From an uncultured Catenibacterium sp. (GTDB lineage Bacteria; Bacillota_I; Bacilli_A; Erysipelotrichales; Coprobacillaceae), in the NCBI RefSeq assembly GCF_900540665.1, contig NZ_UQGV01000066.1:1-13069 (forward strand): a DNA stretch of 13,069 bases, given 5' to 3'. Positions 6,057-12,877 of this stretch are shown in pieces. How positions within the stretch are numbered: the first letter of the stretch is position 1; each line of letters begins with the position of its first letter. Made by a program: the position numbers and the translations under genes. The notes beneath the pieces are model-generated. The model was not told where the DNA came from and ran no database searches. It worked only from the letters and a program-made list of their open reading frames with translations.

Positions 6057-7069
6057 TGGCTGTTATTCTAGCTATTGAATCAAGCTGTGATGAAATGAGT
6101 GTTGCAATCCTTAAGGATGGAAAAGATTTATTAAGTCATGTTGTTGCATCACAGATTGATATCCATAAACAATATGGTGGGGTTGTTCCTGAAATTGCCA
6201 GCCGTAAACATGTTGAATGTGTCAGCACTGTTTTAAAGGAAGCATTAAAACAGGCAGAAATATCTTTAGAGGAGATTGATGCAATTGCAGTCACAAAAGG
6301 ACCTGGACTTGTAGGTTCTTTACATGTTGGTATGCAGGAAGCTAAGACATTGGCTATTTATTTAAATAAACCACTTATTGGTGTACATCATATTGCGGGG
6401 CATATTTATGCCAATGAACTAGTGAATGATATTGAATATCCTGCAATGGCATTAGTTGTTTCAGGAGGACATACAGAACTTGTTTATATGAAGAAGGAAT
6501 TCTCTTTTGAGGTCATCGGTACAACATTTGATGATGCTATTGGCGAAGCCTATGACAAGGTAGGGCGTGTTTTACATCTTCCATATCCTGGAGGACCTGT
6601 ATTAGATAAAATGGCACATGAGGGAACTCATAGTTATACACTCCCAAAACCACTTGATGATGGAAGCTATAACTTCAGCTTCAGTGGCTTAAAGAGCGCT
6701 GTCATTAACTTAAAGCATAATGCAGACCAAAGAGGAGAAGAAATCAATGGCAATGACTTAGCATGTTCATTCCAGGATGTGGCTATGGATACGATTGCTT
6801 CTAAAGCCTTAGCTGCTGCTCATGATTTGGGTGTAAAGCAGATTATTGTAGCAGGTGGTGTGAGTGCGAATAAAGGTCTCAGAGAAAAAATGAGTACAAG
6901 TGATATTCCTGTTATTTTTCCACCAATGAAGTATTGTACAGATAATGCAGCAATGATTGCATCTGCAGCAAGTATCATGTATAAATATAATATGTTTGCC
7001 CCTTTGGACCTATCTGTTAAGCCAGATTATGACTTAGAGGCAGAAAGTGTAGGAGACAACTATGAGTAG
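6056..7069 (+). CDS. tsaD: tRNA N6-adenosine threonylcarbamoyltransferase TsaD
   Basis: TsaD (formerly Gcp/YgjD) is the catalytic subunit that transfers threonylcarbamoyl from its AMP adduct to A37 of tRNA. It is full length at 337 residues. Features are the opening ILAIESSCDEMSVAI, PEIASRKHVE at 45-54, GPGLVGSLHVG at 82-92, the metal-binding HIAGH at 112-116, VSGGHTELV at 135-143, GEAYDKVGR at 163-171, YPGGP at 177-181, FSFSGLKSA at 207-215, AGGVSAN at 266-272, and TDNAAM at 295-300 with metal ligand D296. All metal ligands are present. Its ATG begins on the last base of the rimI stop, with AAGGAGG at 6041-6047 providing the ribosome site. It overlaps rex by 8 bp. Confidence 0.98.
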   Translation: MAVILAIESSCDEMSVAILKDGKDLLSHVVASQIDIHKQYGGVVPEIASRKHVECVSTVLKEALKQAEISLEEIDAIAVTKGPGLVGSLHVGMQEAKTLAIYLNKPLIGVHHIAGHIYANELVNDIEYPAMALVVSGGHTELVYMKKEFSFEVIGTTFDDAIGEAYDKVGRVLHLPYPGGPVLDKMAHEGTHSYTLPKPLDDGSYNFSFSGLKSAVINLKHNADQRGEEINGNDLACSFQDVAMDTIASKALAAAHDLGVKQIIVAGGVSANKGLREKMSTSDIPVIFPPMKYCTDNAAMIASAASIMYKYNMFAPLDLSVKPDYDLEAESVGDNYE

Positions 7070-7706
7070 TGAAAAGAAACAGAAAATTTCACGTGCGACT
7101 ATGACACGCTTTCCTGTTTATTTGAAGGCTTTAAGAGTTATGGGACATGAAGGTAAAGAGAACTTCTTATCGAGTGAACTTGCAGAAGTTACTCATATCC
7201 AGGATACGACTATTCGTCGTGATTTTGGCTTTTTGCCTCAGAAGAATACACTTGGTAAACGAGGCTATGGTTATGATACAAAAGAGATGATTGAAACACT
7301 CAGTGACTTCCTAGGTTTAGGACTTGATGAACCAATTATTTTGATTGGTGTAGGTAACTTAGGATCAGCTATTTTGAAATATAACCGTTGGAAATACACA
7401 GTTGGGCAGATTGTCTGTGCTTATGATAAGGATGCGAATATTGAAGGTGAACGTTTTGGTGTCAAGATCCATAAGAGTGATGATCTGGAAAAAACATTCC
7501 CTAAGGACTGTAAGATTGCGATTCTTGCAATTTCTGATAATGTTCAGGAAATGGTGGATCGTTTAGTGGCATTAGGGATTAAAGGCATTGTAGACTTCAC
7601 CCACTCTCATTTTATTGTACCTCAGGGAGTAGAAGTACAGAATGTGGATGTCGTTGTAGCAATACAAGAATTAGAATTAAAGATGAAATCAAATACAAAG
7701 GAGTAA
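7062..7706 (+). CDS. rex: Redox-sensing transcriptional repressor Rex
   Basis: Rex senses the NADH/NAD+ ratio: NADH releases it from operators of fermentation and respiration genes. The 214-residue length is normal. Residues 1-80 form the winged helix (SRATMTRFPVYLKAL, then the recognition helix TTIRRDF at 49-55, then GKRGYGYDT at 65-73). Residues about 85-205 form the NADH-binding Rossmann domain with ILIGVGNLGSAIL at 93-105, AYDKD at 120-124, and AIQELEL near the domain-swapping C-terminal helix. Between IRRD and GKRGYGY there are ten residues (FGFLPQKNTL), where Bacillus Rex has seven as I recall it, so the wing differs. Its position after tsaD matches the wider Bacillus order. The start overlaps tsaD by 8 bp. 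Probable targets elsewhere are not visible; I found no classical Rex box in this window. Confidence 0.95.
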   Translation: MSSEKKQKISRATMTRFPVYLKALRVMGHEGKENFLSSELAEVTHIQDTTIRRDFGFLPQKNTLGKRGYGYDTKEMIETLSDFLGLGLDEPIILIGVGNLGSAILKYNRWKYTVGQIVCAYDKDANIEGERFGVKIHKSDDLEKTFPKDCKIAILAISDNVQEMVDRLVALGIKGIVDFTHSHFIVPQGVEVQNVDVVVAIQELELKMKSNTKE

Positions 7707-7711
7707 GAAGG

Positions 7712-9097
7712 ATGTTTGAATTTATGACAGTAAGAGAACTTTATGAAATCTGTCGTGCAGATAACGCTGTAGAAACAGATAACGTAGAGTATGTAGAATT
7801 AGAAGGATGGGTAAGAACAAATAGAGATAGTGGTAAACTAGGATTCATCGCATTAAATGATGGTTCTTATTTTAGAAACTGTCAGGTTGTTTATTTAGAA
7901 GAAAAATTGAAGAACTTTGATGAAGTTTCACATATCGCAACTGGTTCAGCTATTCATGTATTAGGTAAATTAAAATTAACACCTGATGCAAAGCAGCCAT
8001 TTGAAGTAGAAGCCACTGAAATTATTCTTGAAGGTGACTGCGACAGTGATTACCCATTACAGAAGAAGAGACACTCTTTTGAATTTATGAGAGAAATCCC
8101 TCATTTAAGACCAAGAGCAAATTCATTTTATGCTATCTTCAGATTAAGATCTGTATTATCTATGGCTATTCATGAATTCTTCCAGGATCAGGGATTCGTA
8201 TATGTACATACACCAATCATTACATCTAACGATGGTGAAGGTGCTGGAGAAATGTTTAGAGTAACAACTATTGATGATACTGATTTCTCTAAGGATTTCT
8301 TTGAAAAAGAATCTTTCTTAACAGTAACAGGACAGTTACATGTAGAAGCATTCGCTATGGCATTTAGAGATGTTTATACTTTTGGACCAGCATTCAGAGC
8401 TGAAAACTCAAATACATCAAGACATGCAAGTGAATTTTGGATGGTAGAACCAGAAATCGCATTTGCTGATCTTGAAGATGATATGTGTTTAATTGAAGAA
8501 ATGGTTAAATACTGTATTCAGTACTGCTTAGATAATGCTCCAGAAGAAATGAAATTCTTTGAACAGATGGTTGACCATGATTGTATCAACCGTATTACAA
8601 AAGTCAGAGATTCTCACTTTGTACGTATGACTTATACAGAAGCTATTGAGCACTTATTAAAAGCTGATGTGAAGTTTGACAACAAGGTTGAATGGGGTAT
8701 TGATTTAAATGCTGAACATGAACGTTATATCTGTGAAGAAGTTGTAGGTGGTCCTGTATTCTTGACAGATTATCCAAAAGAAATCAAAGCATTCTATATG
8801 CGTTTAAATGACGACAACAAGACAGTTGCAGCATGTGACTTATTAGTACCAGGCATCGGTGAATTAGTGGGTGGTTCACAGAGAGAAGAACGTTATGATG
8901 TTCTTGAAAAGCTAATGGATGAAAAGGGCATGAATAAAGAAACACTACAGTGGTATATGGACTTACGCCGCTTTGGTGGATGTAAGCATGCTGGATTCGG
9001 TTTAGGTTTTGACCGTTTCTTAATGTATTTAACTGGTATGGCTAACATCAGAGATGTAGAACCATTCCCACGTACACCACGTAACTTGAAATTCTAA
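7712..9097 (+). CDS. asnS: Asparaginyl-tRNA synthetase
   Basis: This class IIb synthetase charges tRNA-Asn with asparagine in the cytoplasm. It has 461 residues. The N-terminal OB fold is at about 27-105 (VELEGWVRTNRDSGKLGFI), which binds the anticodon. The catalytic domain follows with HTPIITSNDGEGAGEMF at 166-182, motif 2 FRAENSNTSRHASEFWMVEP at 228-247, VGGSQREERYD at 386-396, and motif 3 GFGLGFDRFLMY at 428-439. The RHASEFWMVEPE context is that of AsnRS rather than AspRS. It starts 5 bp after rex, with AAAGGAG (7697-7703) overlapping the rex stop region; M5 is a possible but less well placed start. Arg codons are almost all AGA in the first half, consistent with strong expression. A strong terminator overlaps its stop. 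Confidence 0.98.
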   Translation: MFEFMTVRELYEICRADNAVETDNVEYVELEGWVRTNRDSGKLGFIALNDGSYFRNCQVVYLEEKLKNFDEVSHIATGSAIHVLGKLKLTPDAKQPFEVEATEIILEGDCDSDYPLQKKRHSFEFMREIPHLRPRANSFYAIFRLRSVLSMAIHEFFQDQGFVYVHTPIITSNDGEGAGEMFRVTTIDDTDFSKDFFEKESFLTVTGQLHVEAFAMAFRDVYTFGPAFRAENSNTSRHASEFWMVEPEIAFADLEDDMCLIEEMVKYCIQYCLDNAPEEMKFFEQMVDHDCINRITKVRDSHFVRMTYTEAIEHLLKADVKFDNKVEWGIDLNAEHERYICEEVVGGPVFLTDYPKEIKAFYMRLNDDNKTVAACDLLVPGIGELVGGSQREERYDVLEKLMDEKGMNKETLQWYMDLRRFGGCKHAGFGLGFDRFLMYLTGMANIRDVEPFPRTPRNLKF

Positions 9098-9122
9098 AAG
9101 ACCACATATGTGGTCTTTTTTT
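9096..9122 (+). terminator. Rho-independent terminator after asnS
   Basis: AAAAGACCACAT (9096-9107) and ATGTGGTCTTTT (9108-9119) are a perfect palindrome. The stem is closed by an ATAT or CATATG loop and followed by T residues to 9122. It begins inside the asnS stop codon and ends only 18 bp before the next gene. Confidence 0.9.
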
Positions 9123-9140
9123 CTTAAAGGAAGCAATATT

Positions 9141-10568
9141 ATGGATGAATTTAATGGCATCAATACTTTTTTTAATATGATTTACCATAATGACCGTGCT
9201 TTTTCTCGTGCTTTATTGAATTACCAGTCTTTTAATGATTATCGACAGTGGTTAAGAGATCATCAAATAGAATTTAAAGAACTTGATATGATTGATGAGT
9301 ATTCATTCAGTATGATTCGCCCTGGTATGACAATCAAGGATGTATCCATGCTGACACATTCTGATTTACAGTCCGGCTTACAAAGAATACGTGCCTTCTT
9401 TAAAGATAAGACTTTCTTATTTCTTATTCCTGGTATAAATAAGGAAATTGAAAACTATTCTTTTACAGGAGTGGATTATATCTTTGCCTTAAGCAAACCT
9501 TTTAACCAAGAAGAATTATCTTTCTTAGATCCTTTCCCTGGACTATTAGAAGCATTATTTTATGCAGATGAATGGCCAGGAGGACTCATATTTAATTCTA
9601 AAGAGGCTGCTTTTTACCCATTGCATAGTATTTCCCAGGCAAAGGCGTTGCAGAATAAGATTGATGAGAAGACAATGTTTAATAAAGAAGGGCATTCTTC
9701 ATTTATTTACCATTTATCTGATTTACATCTAGGCCCTAAAAAAAAGTTGAAATCAGTTTCTAATTTATTAGATTCTTTAGATGAATGTGATCAGTATGCA
9801 CATAGTTCTCATAGTAAGCAGGTCTTTATTACAGGGGATCTTATGAACTCTCCTAATACAAAGAATATGTATCAGGCTAATAGCTTTATGACAATGATTA
9901 GAAAGAGATATAAGGCAGATATCACCTTTGTGTTAGGTAACCATGATATGATAGTAAAAGGTCTTAGTATTGGTGGAAGACAACGTACAAAAGTTATAGC
10001 TTATTTACTAGGTGAAAAAATCAAGGTTATAGAAAAAGATAAGATTGTACTTGTAAAGATAGATTCTAATGCAGGTGGTAACTTAGCTAGAGGAATGATC
10101 ACAAGAAGACAATTAGACCAAATAGACTCAGAACTTGCAGGTATAGAAAATCTAGAAGGTTATACGATTGTGGTCTTACTACACCATCATGTATTTAAAG
10201 TCTCTAAGTCAGACTTCTTAAAAATACAATGGCGTGAAAAATCTATATTTGGAAATATTCTAGATAAATCTAAAGCACTTGTGGATGCTAATATGTTTGC
10301 AACATGGCTTCAACAACGTCATATTAAATATGTCCTTCATGGCCATAAGCATGTCCCTTATTTTATGAATAAATATGGAACATATTATATCTCTGCAGGA
10401 AGTGCAACAGGTGGCTTAAAAGAAAGCGAAAGCCATTATTATTCTTATAATGTATTACGTTATGATTATATGGATAAGAAGATGAAAACATGTCTGATTT
10501 TCTATGATGATAATAAGAAAGCGGAAAGACAACGTGTTGAAGTATATTTAATGGAGGAAGATAAATGA
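9141..10568 (+). CDS. Metallophosphoesterase (calcineurin-like) with a long unassigned N-terminal region
   Basis: The gene encodes 475 residues. The C-terminal part (about 187-460) is a calcineurin-like phosphoesterase with every metal-binding motif: SDLHLG (D194, H196), ITGDLMNS (D233), LGNHD (N267, H268), LLHHH at 346-350, and GHKH at 401-404. It should hydrolyse a phosphomonoester, phosphodiester or cyclic nucleotide; the substrate cannot be inferred. Residues 1-186 are soluble, rich in Phe and Tyr, and match no domain I recognise. No signal peptide or membrane segment is visible. I chose the ATG at 9141, with AAAGGA (9126-9131) 9 bp upstream. The longer frame from 9108 would begin inside the asnS terminator stem. 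The stop overlaps the next gene by ATGA, so the two are translationally coupled. No separate promoter is evident. Confidence 0.85.
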   Translation: MDEFNGINTFFNMIYHNDRAFSRALLNYQSFNDYRQWLRDHQIEFKELDMIDEYSFSMIRPGMTIKDVSMLTHSDLQSGLQRIRAFFKDKTFLFLIPGINKEIENYSFTGVDYIFALSKPFNQEELSFLDPFPGLLEALFYADEWPGGLIFNSKEAAFYPLHSISQAKALQNKIDEKTMFNKEGHSSFIYHLSDLHLGPKKKLKSVSNLLDSLDECDQYAHSSHSKQVFITGDLMNSPNTKNMYQANSFMTMIRKRYKADITFVLGNHDMIVKGLSIGGRQRTKVIAYLLGEKIKVIEKDKIVLVKIDSNAGGNLARGMITRRQLDQIDSELAGIENLEGYTIVVLLHHHVFKVSKSDFLKIQWREKSIFGNILDKSKALVDANMFATWLQQRHIKYVLHGHKHVPYFMNKYGTYYISAGSATGGLKESESHYYSYNVLRYDYMDKKMKTCLIFYDDNKKAERQRVEVYLMEEDK

Positions 10569-11944
10569 AATTAGTTGATAAAATGAAAGATGAACGCTTA
10601 GGGATTGCGATTTTATATAATTTCTCTAAGGGATATGAAAAACCAGTTCCTATGGAACTTTATGATATTGTATTACCTTTTATTTATCATGATGCATTTA
10701 GAAAAGAAATTTTAAAGCATGAGACATTAAAAGATGTTATTGAAGCATCAATTGAAGCAGATCCACATTTTAAAGAAGTGATTCTAGACGCAATTAATGA
10801 TGATGAAGGCATTACTTCTAAAGCATTAGGTATGGCTATGATGGGTGGAATGCTGACTTATGAGATGATTGATGGAAAAGTTTGTGGTAAATTACATGAA
10901 GCTGAAGTTTTAGACTTTAACGAATGTATTATTTTTGGTAAGATGATGCAGGACCATACAAAAGAAGAGATTCTTGGTTTATTACATCAGGAACTTCGTA
11001 TTGTCTTCTTGCAGGTAGAAACACTTGGAAAAGATGTCAATACACATATCTTTGATGATCTTGGAAGAGTGACTTATCATGAAAATGTAGACCAGTTAGA
11101 TGTTATTTCTCTTTGTAAGGATGCAGATATCGTTATTACAAATAAGAATCTGTTTAGAAAAGTAGAAATTGACCGCTGTCCTTACCTTAAGATGATTGCG
11201 GTAACTGCCACTGGCACAAACAATGTAGATTTAGATTATGCAAGGGAAAAGGGAATCCGAGTCGCAAACGTGAAAGGATATTCTACTGAAGCCGTTAGTC
11301 AGTTAACACTTGCATTATGTCTAGAACTTATTGAACATACATCACGCTATGATAGTTATGTAAAATCACAGCAGTATGAAAAGGATAAGGTCTTCTCATT
11401 CTTTGGTTACTCGTTTCATGAATTATCTACTATGACTTGGGGAATTGTTGGTCTAGGCGCAATCGGTCAGCGCGTTGCACGTATTGCGGAAGCATTAGGA
11501 TGTCAGGTGCAGTATTATTCTACAACTGGACATCATCAGGATGAACACTTCAAGCAGGTGGATTTTGATACATTACTTAAAACAAGTGATATTATTTCTA
11601 TTCATTCACCTCTTACAAAAGAGACAGAACATTTATTTGATGCAGAAGCTTTCAAGAAGATGAAAGACACAGCTTATCTCATCAATGTAGGACGTGGTCC
11701 TATTGTTGATGAAGAAGCATTAAGTGATGCATTAAATAATAACCTTATTGCAGGAGCAGGTTTAGATGTATTTGAAAAAGAACCACTTCCTTCAACAAGC
11801 CCACTATATAGTGTTGATCCTCAAAAGGTCGTTTTCACACCACATGTTGCATGGGGTTCAGTAGAAGCAAGACATCGTTTGATTCTTGAAGTACGTGAAA
11901 ACATTATCGCTTTTATTAATGGCGAAGACCGTAATAACTGTTAA
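10565..11944 (+). CDS. D-2-hydroxyacid dehydrogenase fused to an N-terminal ABC-3C middle-component-like domain
   Basis: The gene encodes 459 residues, about 130-140 more than a usual D-2-hydroxyacid dehydrogenase. Residues about 142-455 are the complete enzyme: TATGTNNVDLDYA at 214-226, the NAD-binding WGIVGLGAIGQRVARIA at 292-308 (GLGAIG 296-301), INVGRGPIVDEEAL at 373-386 with catalytic R377, DVFEKEP at 401-407 with E406, and TPHVAWGS at 425-432 with H427. It is closest in style to glycerate/hydroxypyruvate reductase-like enzymes; the substrate is unknown. Residues 1-130 hold FSKGYEKPVPMELYDIVLPF at 20-39, an R46 with a leucine-rich helix, and TSKALGMAMMGGML at 84-97. From memory this resembles the middle component (MC) domain of three-component ABC systems. 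The start has GGAGGA 6 bp upstream and overlaps the phosphoesterase stop. The enzyme call is secure; the N-terminal call is tentative. Confidence 0.85.
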   Translation: MKLVDKMKDERLGIAILYNFSKGYEKPVPMELYDIVLPFIYHDAFRKEILKHETLKDVIEASIEADPHFKEVILDAINDDEGITSKALGMAMMGGMLTYEMIDGKVCGKLHEAEVLDFNECIIFGKMMQDHTKEEILGLLHQELRIVFLQVETLGKDVNTHIFDDLGRVTYHENVDQLDVISLCKDADIVITNKNLFRKVEIDRCPYLKMIAVTATGTNNVDLDYAREKGIRVANVKGYSTEAVSQLTLALCLELIEHTSRYDSYVKSQQYEKDKVFSFFGYSFHELSTMTWGIVGLGAIGQRVARIAEALGCQVQYYSTTGHHQDEHFKQVDFDTLLKTSDIISIHSPLTKETEHLFDAEAFKKMKDTAYLINVGRGPIVDEEALSDALNNNLIAGAGLDVFEKEPLPSTSPLYSVDPQKVVFTPHVAWGSVEARHRLILEVRENIIAFINGEDRNNC

Positions 11945-12063
11945 AAAGGAAAAGGAGGAGCCTATAAGAAGGCAAGTGTACGGTCAGAGATGATCGGAAT
12001 TAACGTCTGTGGACTAGCGATAGGTTGAAACAGAAACATTTGTTTATTGTAGCATTTTAAAAA
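11945..12063 (+). ncRNA. Candidate structured leader RNA upstream of folT
   Basis: This 119-nt gap is not A/T-rich filler. AGCCTAT (11959-11965) can pair with ATAGGTT (12020-12026), enclosing CGGTCA (11981-11986) paired with TGATCG (11991-11996) around a GAGA tetraloop, and a small GTC-TGTG-GAC hairpin (12005-12014). GCCT (11960-11963) can alternatively pair with AGGC (11970-11973), so the closing stem has a competitor. The enclosed unpaired segments (AAGTGTA, GAATTAAC, TAGCG) are the kind of conserved joints seen in aptamers. I do not recognise a known class: the tetrahydrofolate riboswitch signatures I remember are absent. There is no T-run terminator and no convincing promoter. Placement before a folate transporter suggests vitamin-linked control, but this is inference. 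Confidence 0.45.
11950..11960 (+). promoter_or_regulatory. Strong ribosome-binding-site-like sequence without a start codon
   Basis: AAAAGGAGGAG is an excellent Shine-Dalgarno match, but no ATG, GTG or TTG lies within 4-12 bp after it. The nearest are a GTG at 11976, opening five codons, and an ATG at 11990. It directly abuts the left arm of the putative closing stem of the leader RNA, so it may be part of that structure. Confidence 0.4.
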
Positions 12064-12867
12064 ATGATTCAAATTATTATTGTATGTATTTTAGTATTAC
12101 TTGGTATTTACTGTTTTAAGGTTTATCCATTAGAAAGAAGAAATACCAAAAAGCTCGCATTTAGTGCTTTAATTATTATCATCACATTGATTCTAAAGAG
12201 ACTTACTATTATGGTGCCATTATTTGGTGCTGAAAGCTTAAAGATTGGTTTTGAATATATTCCAGTTATGTTAGCGGGTGTTATTCTTTCACCTAGCTAT
12301 GCTTATCTCATTGGTTTAATTACTGATCTACTTGGTTTAGTGATTTCCCCAACAGGATTCCCGTTCTTTGGATTTACACTCAATCAGGTACTGATTGGCT
12401 TGATTCCATCGCTTATTGCTGTAAAAGTAAAGAATGTAGATGGAAAACGATTCAGTAAAGCTGTATGTCTCATGATCGCATTATTTGGTGGAGCAGGATC
12501 GCTTTTTGTTGCTTTACAAAAAACAATCTCTATCGGTAAAGTCACTTATACATTAACATCCTTACAAAAAGGTGTTATGATTGGACTCTGCCTTGTTGCC
12601 TCTCTAGGTTTTATCTTGTTCATGTTGAAACGCACAAAGAATATGAAAGACAATGATGTATCATTATTTGGTACTTGGCTATTAAGTGTTATTTTAGTAG
12701 AACTTGCTATTACATTCTGCTTAACACCTTTCTGGCTACAGATCATGTATGGCATTCCATTTGTGGTATCTGTAAGTATTCGTGTGATTAAGGCATGCTT
12801 TATTATTCCATTAGAAATCATTATTGGGTTCCCATTATTGAAACAGATGGATAAATTATATAAATAG
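12064..12867 (+). CDS. folT: Folate-family ECF transporter S-component, enlarged
   Basis: This is an integral membrane substrate-binding subunit for an ECF importer. It follows the FolT pattern: LKIGFEYIPVMLAGVILSP at 59-77, GLITDLLGLVISP at 84-96, GFPFFGFTLNQVLIGLIPSL at 98-117, and a C-terminal block VELAITFCLTPFWLQIMYG at 212-230 followed by IRVIKACFIIPLEIIIGFPL. Folate is the inferred substrate. At 267 residues it is well above the usual 170-190. It has an extra N-terminal membrane helix (2-18) and an insert of about 75 residues (125-199) with two more predicted helices. The ATG at 12064 is the only usable start: a TAA lies two codons upstream and the next in-frame Met is residue 50. Yet nothing like a ribosome binding site precedes it. 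It is followed 10 bp later by scpA. EcfT and EcfA are not in the window. Confidence 0.85.
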   Translation: MIQIIIVCILVLLGIYCFKVYPLERRNTKKLAFSALIIIITLILKRLTIMVPLFGAESLKIGFEYIPVMLAGVILSPSYAYLIGLITDLLGLVISPTGFPFFGFTLNQVLIGLIPSLIAVKVKNVDGKRFSKAVCLMIALFGGAGSLFVALQKTISIGKVTYTLTSLQKGVMIGLCLVASLGFILFMLKRTKNMKDNDVSLFGTWLLSVILVELAITFCLTPFWLQIMYGIPFVVSVSIRVIKACFIIPLEIIIGFPLLKQMDKLYK

Positions 12868-12877
12868 GAGTATAGAA

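Noticed and set aside
9108..9140. ATG at 9108 as the phosphoesterase start
   Set aside because: The codons up to 9141 lie inside the asnS terminator stem and T-run, with no ribosome site; the ATG at 9141 has one.
11990..12028. 12-codon leader peptide (ATG 11990 to TGA 12028)
   Set aside because: There is no proper ribosome site, it is very short, its composition is unremarkable, and it lies within the RNA stems.
12025..12050. folT promoter, TTGAAA with TATTGT
   Set aside because: The spacing is 14 bp and the -10 is poor.
11945..12063. Tetrahydrofolate riboswitch upstream of folT
   Set aside because: The conserved GGAGAGUAG start, CGUUAAG segment and 3' CUCC closing strand that I recall for this class are not present in order.
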